From: Takakia lepidozioides
Lineage: Eukaryota > Streptophyta > Takakiopsida > Takakiales > Takakiaceae
DNA: 64,000 bases
Direction: 5' to 3'
Assembly (NCBI GenBank): GCA_030704615.1
Contig: CM060732.1
Location: 18,044,001-18,108,000, forward strand
Shown in pieces: positions 42,540-53,815 of this stretch (within the stretch, counting starts at the first letter, position 1; the number at the start of each line of letters is the position of its first letter). Under the pieces are notes generated by a model, which did no database searches, was not told where the DNA came from, and saw only the letters and a program-made list of their open reading frames with translations. The translations under genes were made by a program, and so were the position numbers.

Positions 42540-44757
42540 GAAGAAATTGTGGTTTAGAGCTTCTGCAGTAATGCTGCCCCTGGGAAGCTCTCCACACTGT
42601 TTCTCCACTTCACGCGCAATGGCGCTTACATCTACCTTCTCCCCTACAGCAACCAATACCACCTGGCTGTCGAGTCCGTGTTCCGCCTTCATACACAACC
42701 AAATCAGCCAATTAGTATCTTCTGTCATAGACCAACATACATTCAATTCATATAGCAAAGCAAGGCAGAAAAATTGATTCTAACATCCACACACTAGAGC
42801 ACAGAGCTATTGCACACCAAATCCCATGCAAGAACTATACCACCTTTCCATGGCATGAACCACTCAGATCACTACTGAACAAAATACCTGCGACAGGAGA
42901 TCGGCAGCAACATGCACAGGGTTGGCATGGTTATCCGCAATCACCAAGACCTCTGATGGACCAGCAGGCATGTCAATGGACACCATTGCTTCACTGTTCT
43001 GCAGACCCGACATTACAGAGAGATTGAAAATCAGGAATTGTCTTAAAGAGTCTATGTTTGGAGATGAGTGCATAGGTTCTCTGGGGTGGTGGTGGACATA
43101 GATATTGCAGCAGCACCATGATAATGATCCCATTGAATGACAGGGTATGCATATTGCACTTGCCACTGGTTCCTGGAATAACTGGCGAAGCTTGAAGGCG
43201 AAGCTTGAAGGGGAGACCCCCAGTTTTGATGAAGGCAAAAAGAAGGAAAAGGCTCGACTGCTAGGTCTCAAATTTCTCATACCTGCAGGATCATTTTGGC
43301 AGCTGTAACATATTGGTTCCAAGGGCCAAAATTTTATCTACCTGCATAAATAAGCCAGCCTTCAACAAAATCAGTCGAGCCCCAATTTTACTGAAGTAAG
43401 AGATTCCAAAATACTTTAACCAAACTATATGTTGATTTATGGTTCTAGATATGGTAGATCATTTGCATCTTTGGATTTCCTCCGTTTGAAAGACTCTTTC
43501 TTGGACATGTCAGCTTCCAACATATAGCCAACGCTTGCAGCCTGTAAACATGCTCTTCAACAGTGCACTGACCTATTCCTAGATACCTTAGTCTTAAATC
43601 AATTCTAATGTGACCCCTTTGGGTTCAAATCCACACGTAGGCTATTGTTTGTGGATAAATCAGCTTTTCTGCAAAGCTACTAGTAGGTGGGTATCTTATA
43701 AAAAGGGTAATTAGGGCCTGGAGAGATCAATTCCCCAATAATAGTGACCATTAAAAAGTGAAGACCTTTTCAGGAAGGCAACATGAAATGACTCCATAAT
43801 GTTTTGGGCACCCTATTTTTGTCGTCGCAATCTAATACAGGGATGTTTCACTAGGATGTTTTACCACTGTTGTTTTGATTGCAATTCAATGCCAATGAAT
43901 TTACTCAGTCTAGGCATAGTCAGCAGATAGATTTCTGCCCAAATGCACCTAATTGTGTTTATGCAAGGAAATACATGGGTTCTAGCTGCAAAGACCGGGA
44001 TGCCTTGTTTATACTGGCTAAGGGAACCTTTCCATGTGATCCCCTCGCCCCCTGAACTTGACGTCATATATCTCAGCGTGGGTCAAAGCGCCTTGTAGTG
44101 TGACCTGGCACTCCATCAACCCGTTCTGGGGTGAGGAGGTTTGTAGCCACCGCAAATAGCGGATTTTGGGCTCCGCCGGTCACAGGCAGCTCTGTAACCT
44201 GCTATCTCGAGTCTTTACAATCTCTACAACCTACCACAGCAAGTTGTTCTGTGTGATAGAAGCAAAAGGAGAAACTGGATCCTGGTAGCCGCTGCTCTCA
44301 ACGGGTTGCACATAGCAAGGCCTTCCTGGAGTGATCCGCTCTCTGGCCTAGGTCATCCACGGGTGGGGGTTCTCACATGGAAAGAGGCCCTAACCCCTGT
44401 GACTGGCCTTTTAGCATGTACACATGTGGCTGCCAAAAATGTTACAGGAGCAGTGGCTGAAGCAGGTCTCCTAGGCAGGAGCTGGCTTTCTGGTCAGCAT
44501 CCCAGTCAGCCTTTGAAAGTAGTCGACTACTCATCATCATTGACTATCATGCTCAGGTTACCCCTTCAATAAAGGGCCACTCGGTTACAGGACGGAGAAT
44601 TGTTTAGCATATAGGACTTCTAACATGATTGCAGTGGGAGGCTCTTGTTGATTGAATTTGGAAAATCCCCAATGTGATCAGAATCCGGTAGTCTTGAACG
44701 GAAGAGGATACAAACCTTGGGACATGTTTCGGTGCCCCAAGCCATGGCTGCAACAGC
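42540..44757 (-). pseudogene. HISN8: histidinol dehydrogenase gene fragment, four exons
   Basis: Minus-strand exons 44716-44757 ('AVAAMAWGTETCPK'), 43283-43341, 42888-42998 ('[20 protein letters not shown]' and on to 'LLSQ') and 42540-42686 ('AEHGLDSQVVLVAVGEK' to 'ALNHNFF'). All have GT/AG borders. Histidinol dehydrogenase makes histidine from histidinol with two NAD in the chloroplast. The second exon is 59 bp instead of the 60 needed to join its neighbours: one T is missing, and the Gly of the conserved GPGNQ motif reads Trp. Exons for the first half and for the C-terminal third are absent from the flanks. It is an internal gene fragment, probably a pseudogene, although the splice borders survive. 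Confidence 0.9.
43342..44715. other. large intron of the histidinol dehydrogenase relic
   Basis: 1374 bp with no host exon recognised. Part of it (about 44090-44560) resembles an LTR-like insertion: 'ctgctatctcgag' at about 44200 recurs near 45983. I could not define its ends. Confidence 0.4.
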
Positions 44758-45802
44758 CTGCATGCAAATCCCAATACAGAGATGATCAATTCCTGCACTT
44801 CTTTCCAGTCTCCATGTTTTAAGCTTCTCTTCTGACTGCAGACCAGTATGCCTTGGTGCAACCCAGGAGGTTATCAAGCAAGTACTTGCCACTACAAGGG
44901 CCAAAATCTGTGCTTGTATATAATTCTCGAGTAGAGATGCCACCCTTGTTAGTCATCTATAGTAGTCTGCTCAATGCACTCTGCAGTTAGACTGCAGAAA
45001 CTAAATGTCTGAAAGCATGTAGCCCCATTGTGAGACACTTCAAAGTTACTTGGGTGGCGTGAGTAGAAAGCTTGGTCCTGTCATTGTCTGCTGACAGACA
45101 AATGCATGTGGTGTCTTGTAGTAGGGAATGCCTTAATCAATTTATTTGATGATTTGATGTTGCTTGCAGCTCCCATTGATACCCCAGCACATTGTAGGAA
45201 CAGGATGCACAAATCTTTTCCTGCGATGCAGCTTCGCGAAGGATTTAGCTAAGGTAAAAAACGTCTACCTAGCTGACCGTGAAGTGTGGAAGAGAGGCAG
45301 TGAGGGTGAGAGAGGTAAGGAATCCCACTTACCAGTAGAAACGCCTACCATGGCCTTGGTCTCCAAATCGCGAGATGTCCAGAGCCCACAGCTTCTAAAA
45401 CCTACCTGCCTCTCCACAATCGCATGCACACCCCTGGAATAGCGCAATGCACCCCATCGCTTTCCTCTTACGCCTACCCCTAAGCCCACAATCCCTTCAA
45501 ACCAAGCCGAGCTTCGAGCGTCTGAAACAAGAAAAGGGCCGCGAAGATGGATATTGGAAAACGAAGAGAGAAGAACACGGTCAATGGGCAGCGTCACCAT
45601 AGCCCGAGCTGTGATCGTGCTTGCGAACCTTTGCTATCCAGGGAATCTAATCTACGTGTGCACTTTTCAGACGATCTCATCTTGGGTGTTGTCACTTCGG
45701 ATGGACATGAGTTATCCGGAAATGCAGACCTCAGTTTCATCGTGACGCACCTGCCGGTTAGCTAGCAGGTCTGGCAGGAACCTCGACGGCTGCCGCACCT
45801 GG

Positions 45803-45838
45803 CTGCTAACAAACTGTCGCGCGGCGGTTTGTTAGCAG
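45803..45838. repeat. 12-bp perfect inverted repeat
   Basis: CTGCTAACAAAC at 45803-45814 and its exact reverse complement GTTTGTTAGCAG at 45827-45838, with a 12-base GC-rich loop. Confidence 0.9.
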
Positions 45839-46344
45839 GAGCGCAAAAACAATTAATTCGGGCTGCGCGACCGTCTTCCCCGCGGCTATGGACTAGGTGG
45901 CATTCGAGAGGAGCCCCTGCTACCGGATATAGCAGGGAGCCAGGACCTACCGAGGCGCGTTAGCGGCGAGGTGTCATGGCGACCTGCTATCTCGAGCGCT
46001 ACCGGACATAACCGTTTTTAGGGCAGCGAGCCAGCCAGTGTAACCTTGTATGTACCTACCACCACCGGATATAGCAGGAACCACCGAGCCGCATAAGTAG
46101 TAGGTCGTAGAATACCACATATAGCACCCGTCCTCAAATCCAGTAGAAACATGCCACGTTAGCGAGTCTCTTCTAAAAATCGGTTATGGTGGACGAAGCC
46201 CGTGGGAGCTGCTTAGGCCCCCGCCACACCAGCTGTTACCTAGCAGCCCTGCTAATGTCCGCTCAAAATAGGTCTGCTAGGGTTTAGCTAACGAGGAGCC
46301 GTACCAACAGTTAGCGTACCTATGTGTAGCTAATGTTAATGTAT

Positions 46345-46455
46345 AGCGGAAAGTTCCTGCCCGAGGACTTTCCGCCGTTTAAGGGTGGGCAGAGGGCGGG
46401 AGCCCGAGGGCATACCCGCAAACGGCGGAAAGTCCGCGGGCAGGAACTTTCCGCT
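46345..46455. repeat. 36-bp inverted repeat with nested palindromes
   Basis: Arms 46345-46380 and 46420-46455 are reverse complements with one mismatch, around a 39-base loop. Each arm contains a smaller inverted pair (CGGAAAGT ... ACTTTCCG), so several alternative hairpins or a cruciform are possible. Confidence 0.92.
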
Positions 46456-46960
46456 GTGTAAAAATTTGCTCACCTGGTTCCACCCTCTGACTAGCTGGCT
46501 TCACATCAACCCTAGATGATATGTCATCCCAAGGGACAAGATTGCGTTCCACTAATCTGCCTCTGGCAACGAGGTTCCAGAAATGGAACCACCCGTTCCA
46601 ACGCTCCCGCCCCCAATGGCACGACTGATTCCATGCCACTTGTGCATCCTAGGGAGTTCTGCTTCAAAATGCCCTAAAAAATACAAAGGAAAATCTAGAG
46701 CAGGTTTTTACGGTGATATATTTTGCCCAAAGTGCCCGTGAAGATGCTCGAACTGCCCGCCCGAAAGTCTGAGGCAAGTCTTGTCAGTGTGGAGCCTTCC
46801 GAAATTCAAAGCAGCTGCAAACATGGCAAGTTACAAATGGGACTAATTTGATTTCTACACAGTCAACACACTCACGGTTAGCAGACATTGCAAGACTCCC
46901 CGGCCTATTGACAGAATTGCATTTGTTTCTTGAACTGCAATCTGCTACTGGCTTCTGTCA

Positions 46961-48960
46961 CTGCTGTATGAACTGTCAAACGTTGCAGACATGGCAGCGT
47001 GAAGGAAGTGTGTGAAGGAGGTGCTCAAGCTTTAGGGTTTGGTCGATATGAATTTTGGTTGATCTATCCTTTTCAAAGGCTGGACCATAATGCCTCTCAT
47101 TTTACAATAATAGGGTAATGAATGCAAGCGTGCGAGAAGGACGGTGGGCCCATCGTCCGGACGAGGGGCACCCCCCACCGCCCGCCGCTGCCCGCGGTCG
47201 CCCACTCCCGCCGCGGGCTGCCCCGCCCGGGGTCCGTCCACCGGCCGCTCCGCTGCGGCAGGTCCGCTCCCGCTAGTCCGCCTGTCCGCTTAGTCCGCCC
47301 GCCCGCAAGATCTGGGGCCAGTCTAGGACGAATCCCATCGCAACCCTCCAATTTAGGGCATATCTCGCCATTGCCATCACGATGTTGGTCTTTGTTGTAC
47401 GAAAATGCGGTGCGTGCCCGCGATAGGCGTTGCCTGGCACAGTGTTCGTGTCTTTGTGTTTTTTTGTCATGATGTGGAAGGGCAGGAGAGGAGTCGGAGC
47501 CTACAGCCACCATTGTGCATATGCTTCCACTATTTTCGTCATTTTTTTGTTGCTGGCGGGGGCCGTTTTTGCGATTTCATTGCACATGTAATGCGTTTTG
47601 CCCACTTGGTTTGGCCTCTGTCGGTCATCGCAAAATGGCCAAGTGTTTGTTAGGGTTTATTCCATGGGCGGACTGTTTACAAGCCTGCCTAAGACGACCT
47701 TAGTTTACATTTGGGATTGGGTCGTTCAATTTTAATTTATTCATGGTGAGGTAGCCACATCCGTCCGTCAGATCACATCCTCAGTCTGGCACGGTTAACC
47801 CCTATGGCGCAAGATGATAGCGGAAATATCGTCGGAGCATATGCACCATGCGGGCGTGTAAAAAACATTGCAGATTCCATATCCAGCAATGACATTTTAT
47901 CCATGTGTCTGGGCAGAGTTCTAGTCTCAGTCTGTTCAATTGTGTTGATGGGCTGTGTAGCCTGAGAATCCTGAAATATCTCACATCTGCAGTATGGGTC
48001 TCATTATAAAAAAGTCGGGTTCGACAACCAATAGTGGTCGGCTTGGATACCCATATATATGTTGCTATCTTAGTCTTGCTTCGTTGGTCTGGTTAATCGG
48101 AGCTCGTCGGGGGTTGTCCTCACATTGGCCTAGAATATGTTCGCAAGTCTGTTGCGATTTTACTTTGTCCTGACAACGGTTTTTTGGCATTTGTGTACGC
48201 TGGTCTGTTGTGAGAAACTGTGAAACCATGGTGCCGCGTTGAAAATTTGGCTGTACATCCTTCCGTCTGCCAGTCTGTTGTCCTGCCAGTCTTTTCAGCT
48301 AGTCTGTTGACTCTGTCGCACCATCAGTCTAGTCTGCCTGCAGCTTGTTACAGAGGGCGACGGAACAATGACCATGTTGACCTGCCAGTCTGTCGACCTG
48401 CCAGTTTCTCTATTTTGTATAGTCTGTTTCGTCGTCAGCCTGTTGCAGTCGGGTGGACCTGCTTAGTGGATTACGTGTTGGTTTGGGGTACTTGGTCTGC
48501 TTAGATCGGTCTGCTGATTCTAGTCTGCTGGACTCTGTCTGCTATTCACTCGGTCTGTTGTGCACTCGGTAGACCTACTAAATGCAATGGCGGCGTCAAT
48601 CATGGCGCGCCACATCGTGTCGTGGATGTACTGCATTTCCGCTCCCGGGTCAGCTTGAATTTCAACTTTGTCTTCCCGCCGGTGCTGTGGTCTGCTTTTG
48701 TGTCAACGTCTGTCTTCCTTGCGCAGACTTCTTTCCGCGCGCAGATTTGGAGAGTCATCTTAGACCCCAACAGTGGCCAAGACTGTTGCGTTCCTCGTCT
48801 TATGCTGTGTACTTGTCGTTTTGGTTCTCGCTTCTCTTTTTGTCCTCGTATGTAGTGTTCGTTCTTGCCGGTTCTCGCACTTTCTGTTTTCCTCCATTCT
48901 TTGCACTTCTTCCTTTTTGTTGGGCCCTCTGCCTTTCTCTGTTGTGTTGTATAGGCGATA
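46961..48960. other. GC-rich block then 'gtctgc'-rich stretch, no gene recognised
   Basis: 47140-47320 is strongly GC- and CpG-rich ('cgcccgccgctgcccgcgg'). From about 48230 onward the word 'agtctgytg' recurs every few tens of bases. It may be the leader and introns of the zinc-finger unit that follows; 'ttgtataggcgatag' at about 48946-48960 could be a splice acceptor. Confidence 0.4.
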
Positions 48961-50031
48961 GAGGAAGCCTGCGCGAAGGGCGGACCCAACTGGATCAAGT
49001 TTGTGCATGTCACGCGTTTGAAGAAGCTGCGAAGATATTGATACTCCCCAAAGGAGTACGATCGCAAAATAGTGGAAGCATGTATTGATCTCCGTGTAGC
49101 CAAGGAGGAGAACCCAGAATGGAAGAATGATAGGCTCAGGTGTCCTTTCTGTGAGGAAGCCATAAAGGACAAAATCCAGTTGAACCGCCATTGTGTGGAC
49201 ATAGGTTGCAAGGGCACCATTCCACCGAATTTCAAGTCGTGGCCCATACCGGTATCGAACAAAGCTAAAGATGAGGCTGTTTTCAGTAGCCACGGCGCAA
49301 ACCCAATTCCGCGAAGTACAGAGGAATTGCGCCAACGGTACTAGCGGGCTGCTGGAAGGATGCAACTATGCAGTTTGGAGGAAGTGCCTGTGCCTCTCCG
49401 CAAGCGAAAACTCAGTGATGGGGCAAAAGAAAAAGCGGGAGCGAAAGCGGCAAGGTCTACTCGCGATGCAAACATGTCAGTCCTGCAGGGGGGTCCGTCC
49501 GAAGCGCGTCAGGCAAGCTCTGCTCGGGATGCAAGCATTGCGGGCCTACATGGGAGTCCGCCCAATGTGCGCCAGACCAGAAAGTCCCGACAGACTATAC
49601 CCATCAGTTCCTCCAGTGAGTCTGAGTCTGCCGATGTTCTGCCCTGCCGGTCTGCCGAGCGTACCGACAACGTCATCCGAAATAATGACTTCAAAGGGCA
49701 AGGTCCACTGTCCAGTGCAGTGGATATTGCCTTATCTGAGAGGACAAACTTGGACATGCTCATAGACAGCCTTGACGACAATACCTCTCTTGCCCACACT
49801 GCCCAGGAGACCCAGCAGCCTGCTCTGCGGTTTAGGCAGACCAAAGATATGGGACCTGAAAAGACCCCACAGAAGTCTGCTGGTCCAGCCTGCCCGGGAA
49901 CGTTGCACCTACTTCCGTTTGGCGTTCTCCCACCGGTCTGCCCACCCCAAGACGATCCGCAGTTCTTCCCCTTTTTCTTCATATATGTGCAGACAGGACG
50001 GATAACATCAAGTATTCGGGAAGCCAAATAA
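48961..50031 (+). pseudogene. unknown zinc-finger protein with two stops
   Basis: One plus frame runs from about 48961 to TAA 50029-50031, interrupted by TGA near 49039 and TAG 49342-49344. The N-terminal part ('GGPNWIKFVHVTRLKKL') precedes a single finger at about 49141-49212 of the form C-x2-C-x12-H-x5-C. A basic patch ('PLRKRKLSDGAKEKAGAK') and a long Ser/Gln-rich, probably disordered tail follow. The finger could bind DNA or RNA. I do not recognise the family. Two single-base stops in an otherwise clean frame suggest recent loss, or that parts are introns. Confidence 0.5.
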
Positions 50032-50558
50032 ATGTTGAATGCCATGCATGATGGCGATGCGGGCTACATACTTGACGAGGTAATGCTATCAAACCATTCC
50101 TGTAATTTTTTGAGACTATTGTCGATCAGTCTGCTGAACTTCAGCAGACTATGCACGTCCATAGTTCGGTCTCTTAGTTAGTCTGCCCCAGTCTCTGGAG
50201 TCTGCTAAAGGCAGTGGTTTGCTCATTGCCATGGTCTGCTGAGTGTTGTGGTCTACTGAGAGATCTTAGAGCTCCGGAATGCCCAATGGATCATGTGTGT
50301 TTTGTTGCACAACAGCCAGCTCCCGTATAAATCGACTTGTGGTGAAGCCGACAGACCTATTTCCTGTGTTGTCGCGTAGTCTGCTCATCTGTGGAAGACT
50401 TGAGCAGACTGCATACGTCCATAATTAGGTCTTCTGAAATGTTTTTTGTCTGTTGAAGTCCAGATTGTCTGCTAAAGTATGAGTGTCTGCTAAATATCAT
50501 GGTCTGCTGAATGTGATGGTCTGTTGATTGTCTACTGAGTGTTATTAAATTCAGTCAG
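50032..50558. other. 'gtctgct'-rich spacer
   Basis: Contains a near-repeat of a motif ('agcagactatgcacgtccatagttcggtct' near 50141, and a similar one near 50402). No gene seen; may be an intron. Confidence 0.4.
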
Positions 50559-51695
50559 TTGAATGGATCCGGTCTGTTCGATGAAGCTCATTTGTCTTTT
50601 GCTGCACAGCACACTGCTCAGTCTATTCGCAAAGCCATATCAACTTGGCGGACGCCGCGTCAGGAACCTCCTTTGCAAGTGCGTGAGGTGCGGCTTGAAG
50701 TGCAGCGGGTTCACGAATACATTTTGATGAAATACCCCGGATCAGCAGCCGCCATAGACAAACTTGACACGGAGTCGGCAGGTCGTCTCCAGCAGAGCAC
50801 TGACTTCATCACTCCTTAAGAGACCATAGCAGACAATGACAGACCTCAGGAGACCCCAATAGACCTCATCACACCAAACCACAGTGAAGCACACGCCAGT
50901 AATCATGAGCAGAACTCCTTGCACTTGAGCAGACCGAAGCACGCCTCAACATACCTGATACCTGAGACTGGGCCAATTGGAGAGGGTGAAGACTATGCCC
51001 ATTTCCCCTCCACTGTGGGCATTTTTGGGGTGTGGAGATCGCCGTTACCGGTGGTGCCAAAGAACGCAGATGATCCTACACTTCACCCTGGACACTGTAG
51101 AATACACTCCCCATGAGATTGTCCAGCAGGGTATAGGGGACACTACCGAGGAGACTTGCCACGAAGGGACTAACCAGGATAAAGGGCAGGAGACTGTCCA
51201 GCAGACTGCACGGGGAGTTCTCCAGCAGACTAGGCAGGAGATTGTCGTGGGTGCAGATGGCATTGTTCTGGAGTCTGCCGACGACATTGCCCCGGAGATT
51301 GCAGATGACTCCTCCCACGCCCAACAGAGTACCCGCAAGACTGCCCATGAGTCTGCTCCTGCGTCTGAGAATCCCTTCCAGCAGACTCCACAATACTCTA
51401 CCCAAGAGACTACACACAAGTCTGCTCAGACGAGTTCACAATACTCTGGTCAGCAGACACCACAAGACTCCGCCGAGGTGACTGCCCAGCAGAGTGAGTC
51501 TGCTCGGAAGACTGCAGCAGACTCTGCCCACCAGATTGCACATGAGTCTGCTCAGGTGACTGTAGCAGCAAACCATGCCCACCAGACTGCGCATGAGTTT
51601 GCCCAGGTGACAGCAGCAGCAGACCCGTCCCACCAGACTGCGCATGAGTCTGCCCAGGTGACTGCAACAGCAGGCCTTGCCCACCAGACTGCGCA
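50559..51695 (+). pseudogene. Ser/Thr/Gln/Ala-rich ORF cut by an LTR
   Basis: Open frame at 50559-50819 ('EVRLEVQRVHEYILMKYPG', helical), then further coding-like sequence to 51116 in the same frame after TAA 50817-50819, then a shifted frame from about 51000 to 51695 rich in 'QQT', 'ESA' and 'HQTAHESAQVT'. There is no ATG at 50559 (it is TTG). The last part has three and a quarter 51-bp repeats. The frame is cut at 51696 by a chromovirus LTR. Probably the 3' part of the same gene as the zinc-finger ORF, since both share QT/ES-rich composition. Function unknown. Confidence 0.45.
51529..51695 (+). repeat. 51-bp coding tandem repeat
   Basis: Units start with 'caccag' at 51529, 51580, 51631 and 51682, exactly 51 bp (17 codons) apart. 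The fourth is cut after 14 bp by the LTR. Confidence 0.93.
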
Positions 51696-52420
51696 TGTCG
51701 CGGCCCTTTGCATTGAGGGCAGGGGGTCGGGACACATGAGGGGGCTGCCCCTGTGGTGGGGGCAGCGGCAGCGATAGGTATGGGGGGCTGAGGCACCCTT
51801 GAGTGCCCAAGGCACTCAGGGAAGCGGAGGCGCTCACTAGGTGGAGCCCCGCACACCGGGTTGCGGTGGGGGTGGCTCCACAAGGGGTGGTGGTAGCTTA
51901 GTGGGACTTAGTGGGGGTGGCATAGGACTCACCATGGGGGCGGAGACCTCGTGGTGGGAGTCGTGGGGAGTCTTGGGACTCATCACGGTCCATAGGGGCC
52001 GTGGTGAGCGGGCCAAGACTCACCGCGACTCACCACCGGGGAATCGAGGGTCTTCGTGGTGGTTTGCCATAAAATGGCATGGCTGATTGTGAAACCCCCG
52101 CGGACAGCTACAGAAGTATATATAGGGAGTAGTAACCCCGAGAACGGTGCAAGCCCGTTGGTGACCAAAAACTAGTGAGTAAGCGAGCGAGCCGGAAAGC
52201 GACCAAAGAGTGGGGAGCTGTTCCGGACTGCCATCCAAAGGGAATTCTCCTAGTCCCAATTAGGTGGAGGGTTTTAGAGGGAAGCGAAAGGGGACCGTTA
52301 TGTCCCGGTGAGCAGCCGAAGCTCCAAGTTGGCCCGGCGGCCAGGTTGGGAGTCAGGCGCACGCATCAAAGCGAGTAACTATGACTTGAAGGGGAGTTTA
52401 CCGAAGTGAGGTGCGCGACA
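51696..52420 (+). repeat. chromovirus 5' LTR (copy 3)
   Basis: 725-bp LTR, TGTCGCGG to CGCGACA, close to those of copy 2. Followed by a primer site TTTGGTATCAGAGC. Confidence 0.95.
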
Positions 52421-52475
52421 TTTGGTATCAGAGCTTAGAGTTCAGTACGCGATCGTCCTTGGGATTGGCCTCATC

Positions 52476-52800
52476 ATGGGGTCGGGCAAGCCGAAGCGAA
52501 AGCGGAATGGCCCAAAAGATGATGATCCCGGTGAGCCCGATCGGGGCGGCGTGTCACCGAGGCGGCCGTTTGAGGAAGCGATGCATGTTTCCGAAAACGA
52601 GGCCACCCAAGAACGGGAGGAATCTAAGGAGTCGGAGCCCGAGGAATCCTTGAGAGCTCCGACAAACCAAGAGATGCCTCCCATGCGGCAGCCTTTTGGG
52701 AAGGGTTGTTGGCGCAGTTTGGCGGGACGTTGAAAGACGTGTTGAAGGCGGCTAATGCCACTTCCGCTAAGGCAAAGTTTAAGGTGAAGCCTAAGGAACC
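52476..52800 (+). pseudogene. chromovirus gag start (copy 3), interrupted
   Basis: ATG 52476 starts the same Gag N-terminus as at 8088. A small deletion near 52700 shifts the frame. The sequence stops at 52800 after the codons for 'KEP', where another element's LTR begins. Confidence 0.92.
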
Positions 52801-53794
52801 TGTTAGAGGACTGTAGGGGACTTAGACACTTATACGGGATCTGTAGGGTACCCTTAATTTTTGCACAGACTGAGACCAACAGGAGCCTTAGGGGTGACAG
52901 CAGCGCACTGTAGAGGGGGGTTACACAGTCGTCACAGCCGACACAGCCCACACAGCCGACACAGCCCGTCACAGTCACAGCCACACAGCCAACACAGCCC
53001 GTCACAGTCGTCACAGCAGACACAGCCCACACAGCCCGTCACAGTCGTCACAGACACAGCCCACATAGCCAGTCACAGCCCGGCACAGCCACACTCAGCC
53101 AGTCACAGCCCACCACAGCCACACAGCCAACACAGCCAGTCACCGCTTGACACAGCTGTCACGATAATAGGGAACGAAGAGTAGGACAGGGAACGACTGT
53201 GGGGAACAACACCTGTGAAGGGAACATGTTAGTTCACAGACGACGGTTAGAGAGGGAAACGGTTAGAACCGCGGATAGGAGGATAAAGGGAGAAACGGGG
53301 AATGAAGGGGGATCATCATTATTCGGAGGAGGACTTCGGAGTCAGGCTGGAGCGGAGATCGGAGGCAAGAGATGGAGAGCACGATGAAGGAGAAAAGAGG
53401 ATTAGTAGATGCTTGTTATATGCAAAGCTGTAGTGATATTGGAGAGCAGATTAGAGACATAATGGCTTCGCCTGATACCTGATAAATCATAATCTGATAC
53501 ATATACGATACAATCACATTGTGTAGAGAGATCTGAGAGAAGCTGTGGATTGAATGGATGAGTGAAGGAAACCGATAGATTGATGAAGCAAACTGATACT
53601 TAATTATCAATGCCAAAGGTAGCTAAGATGAATGCGGAAAGGGAAACGCATAGGAAACACCCCCATGATACACTAGCTGTAGGTCATGACTGATTGTTCT
53701 GCGCGGGCTGAGTACTTAGAGATTTCCAACTCTTCTATCTTGGAGTTTCCGCCTCGGATAGCGAAGGGATGGGGTGAGTAAAAGCCGCGCGACA
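52801..53794 (+). repeat. 5' LTR of the large gypsy element
   Basis: Begins TGTTAGAGG exactly where chromovirus gag is cut and ends GCGCGACA before a primer-site-like TTTGGCGACC. Length 994 bp. Includes a CACAGCC-rich block (52913-53165). The right border is inferred from the TG...CA ends and the primer site. Confidence 0.75.
52913..53165 (+). repeat. CACAGCC-rich low-complexity block in the LTR
   Basis: Dozens of imperfect 'acacagcc' and 'gtcacagtc' words. A similar block lies after integrase at 60526-60860. Confidence 0.88.
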
Positions 53795-53815
53795 TTTGGC
53801 GACCATACTGGGGAC
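53795..53815 (+). promoter_or_regulatory. primer binding site candidate
   Basis: TTTGGCGACCATACTGGGGAC directly follows the LTR. TGG matches a tRNA CCA tail, and the rest would pair with a tRNA ending GGTCGCCA. The tRNA was not identified. Confidence 0.6.

Larger units (their letters stand above)
44758..46960. other. non-coding, short motif repeats and inverted repeats
   Basis: No further histidinol dehydrogenase exon found. From about 45760 to 46340 short words such as 'accggatatagcagg', 'gctaac' and 'gttagc' recur. Two good inverted repeats are listed separately. Confidence 0.45.

Noticed and set aside
45265-45600. Minus-strand ORF as histidinol dehydrogenase transit peptide
   Set aside because: Basic and Ser-rich, so superficially plausible, but no mature N-terminal exons lie between it and 44757, and the junction cannot be justified.
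46379-46639. Minus-strand ORF rich in Trp
   Set aside because: Spans the inverted repeat, short, no recognised domain, no intron or family support.
47097-47513. ORFs over the GC-rich block on both strands
   Set aside because: Open because of base composition (few stops in GC-rich DNA); no motif.
51410-51883. Minus-strand ORFs over the 51-bp repeats and LTR
   Set aside because: Shadows of repeat and LTR sequence; the frame crosses the insertion point.
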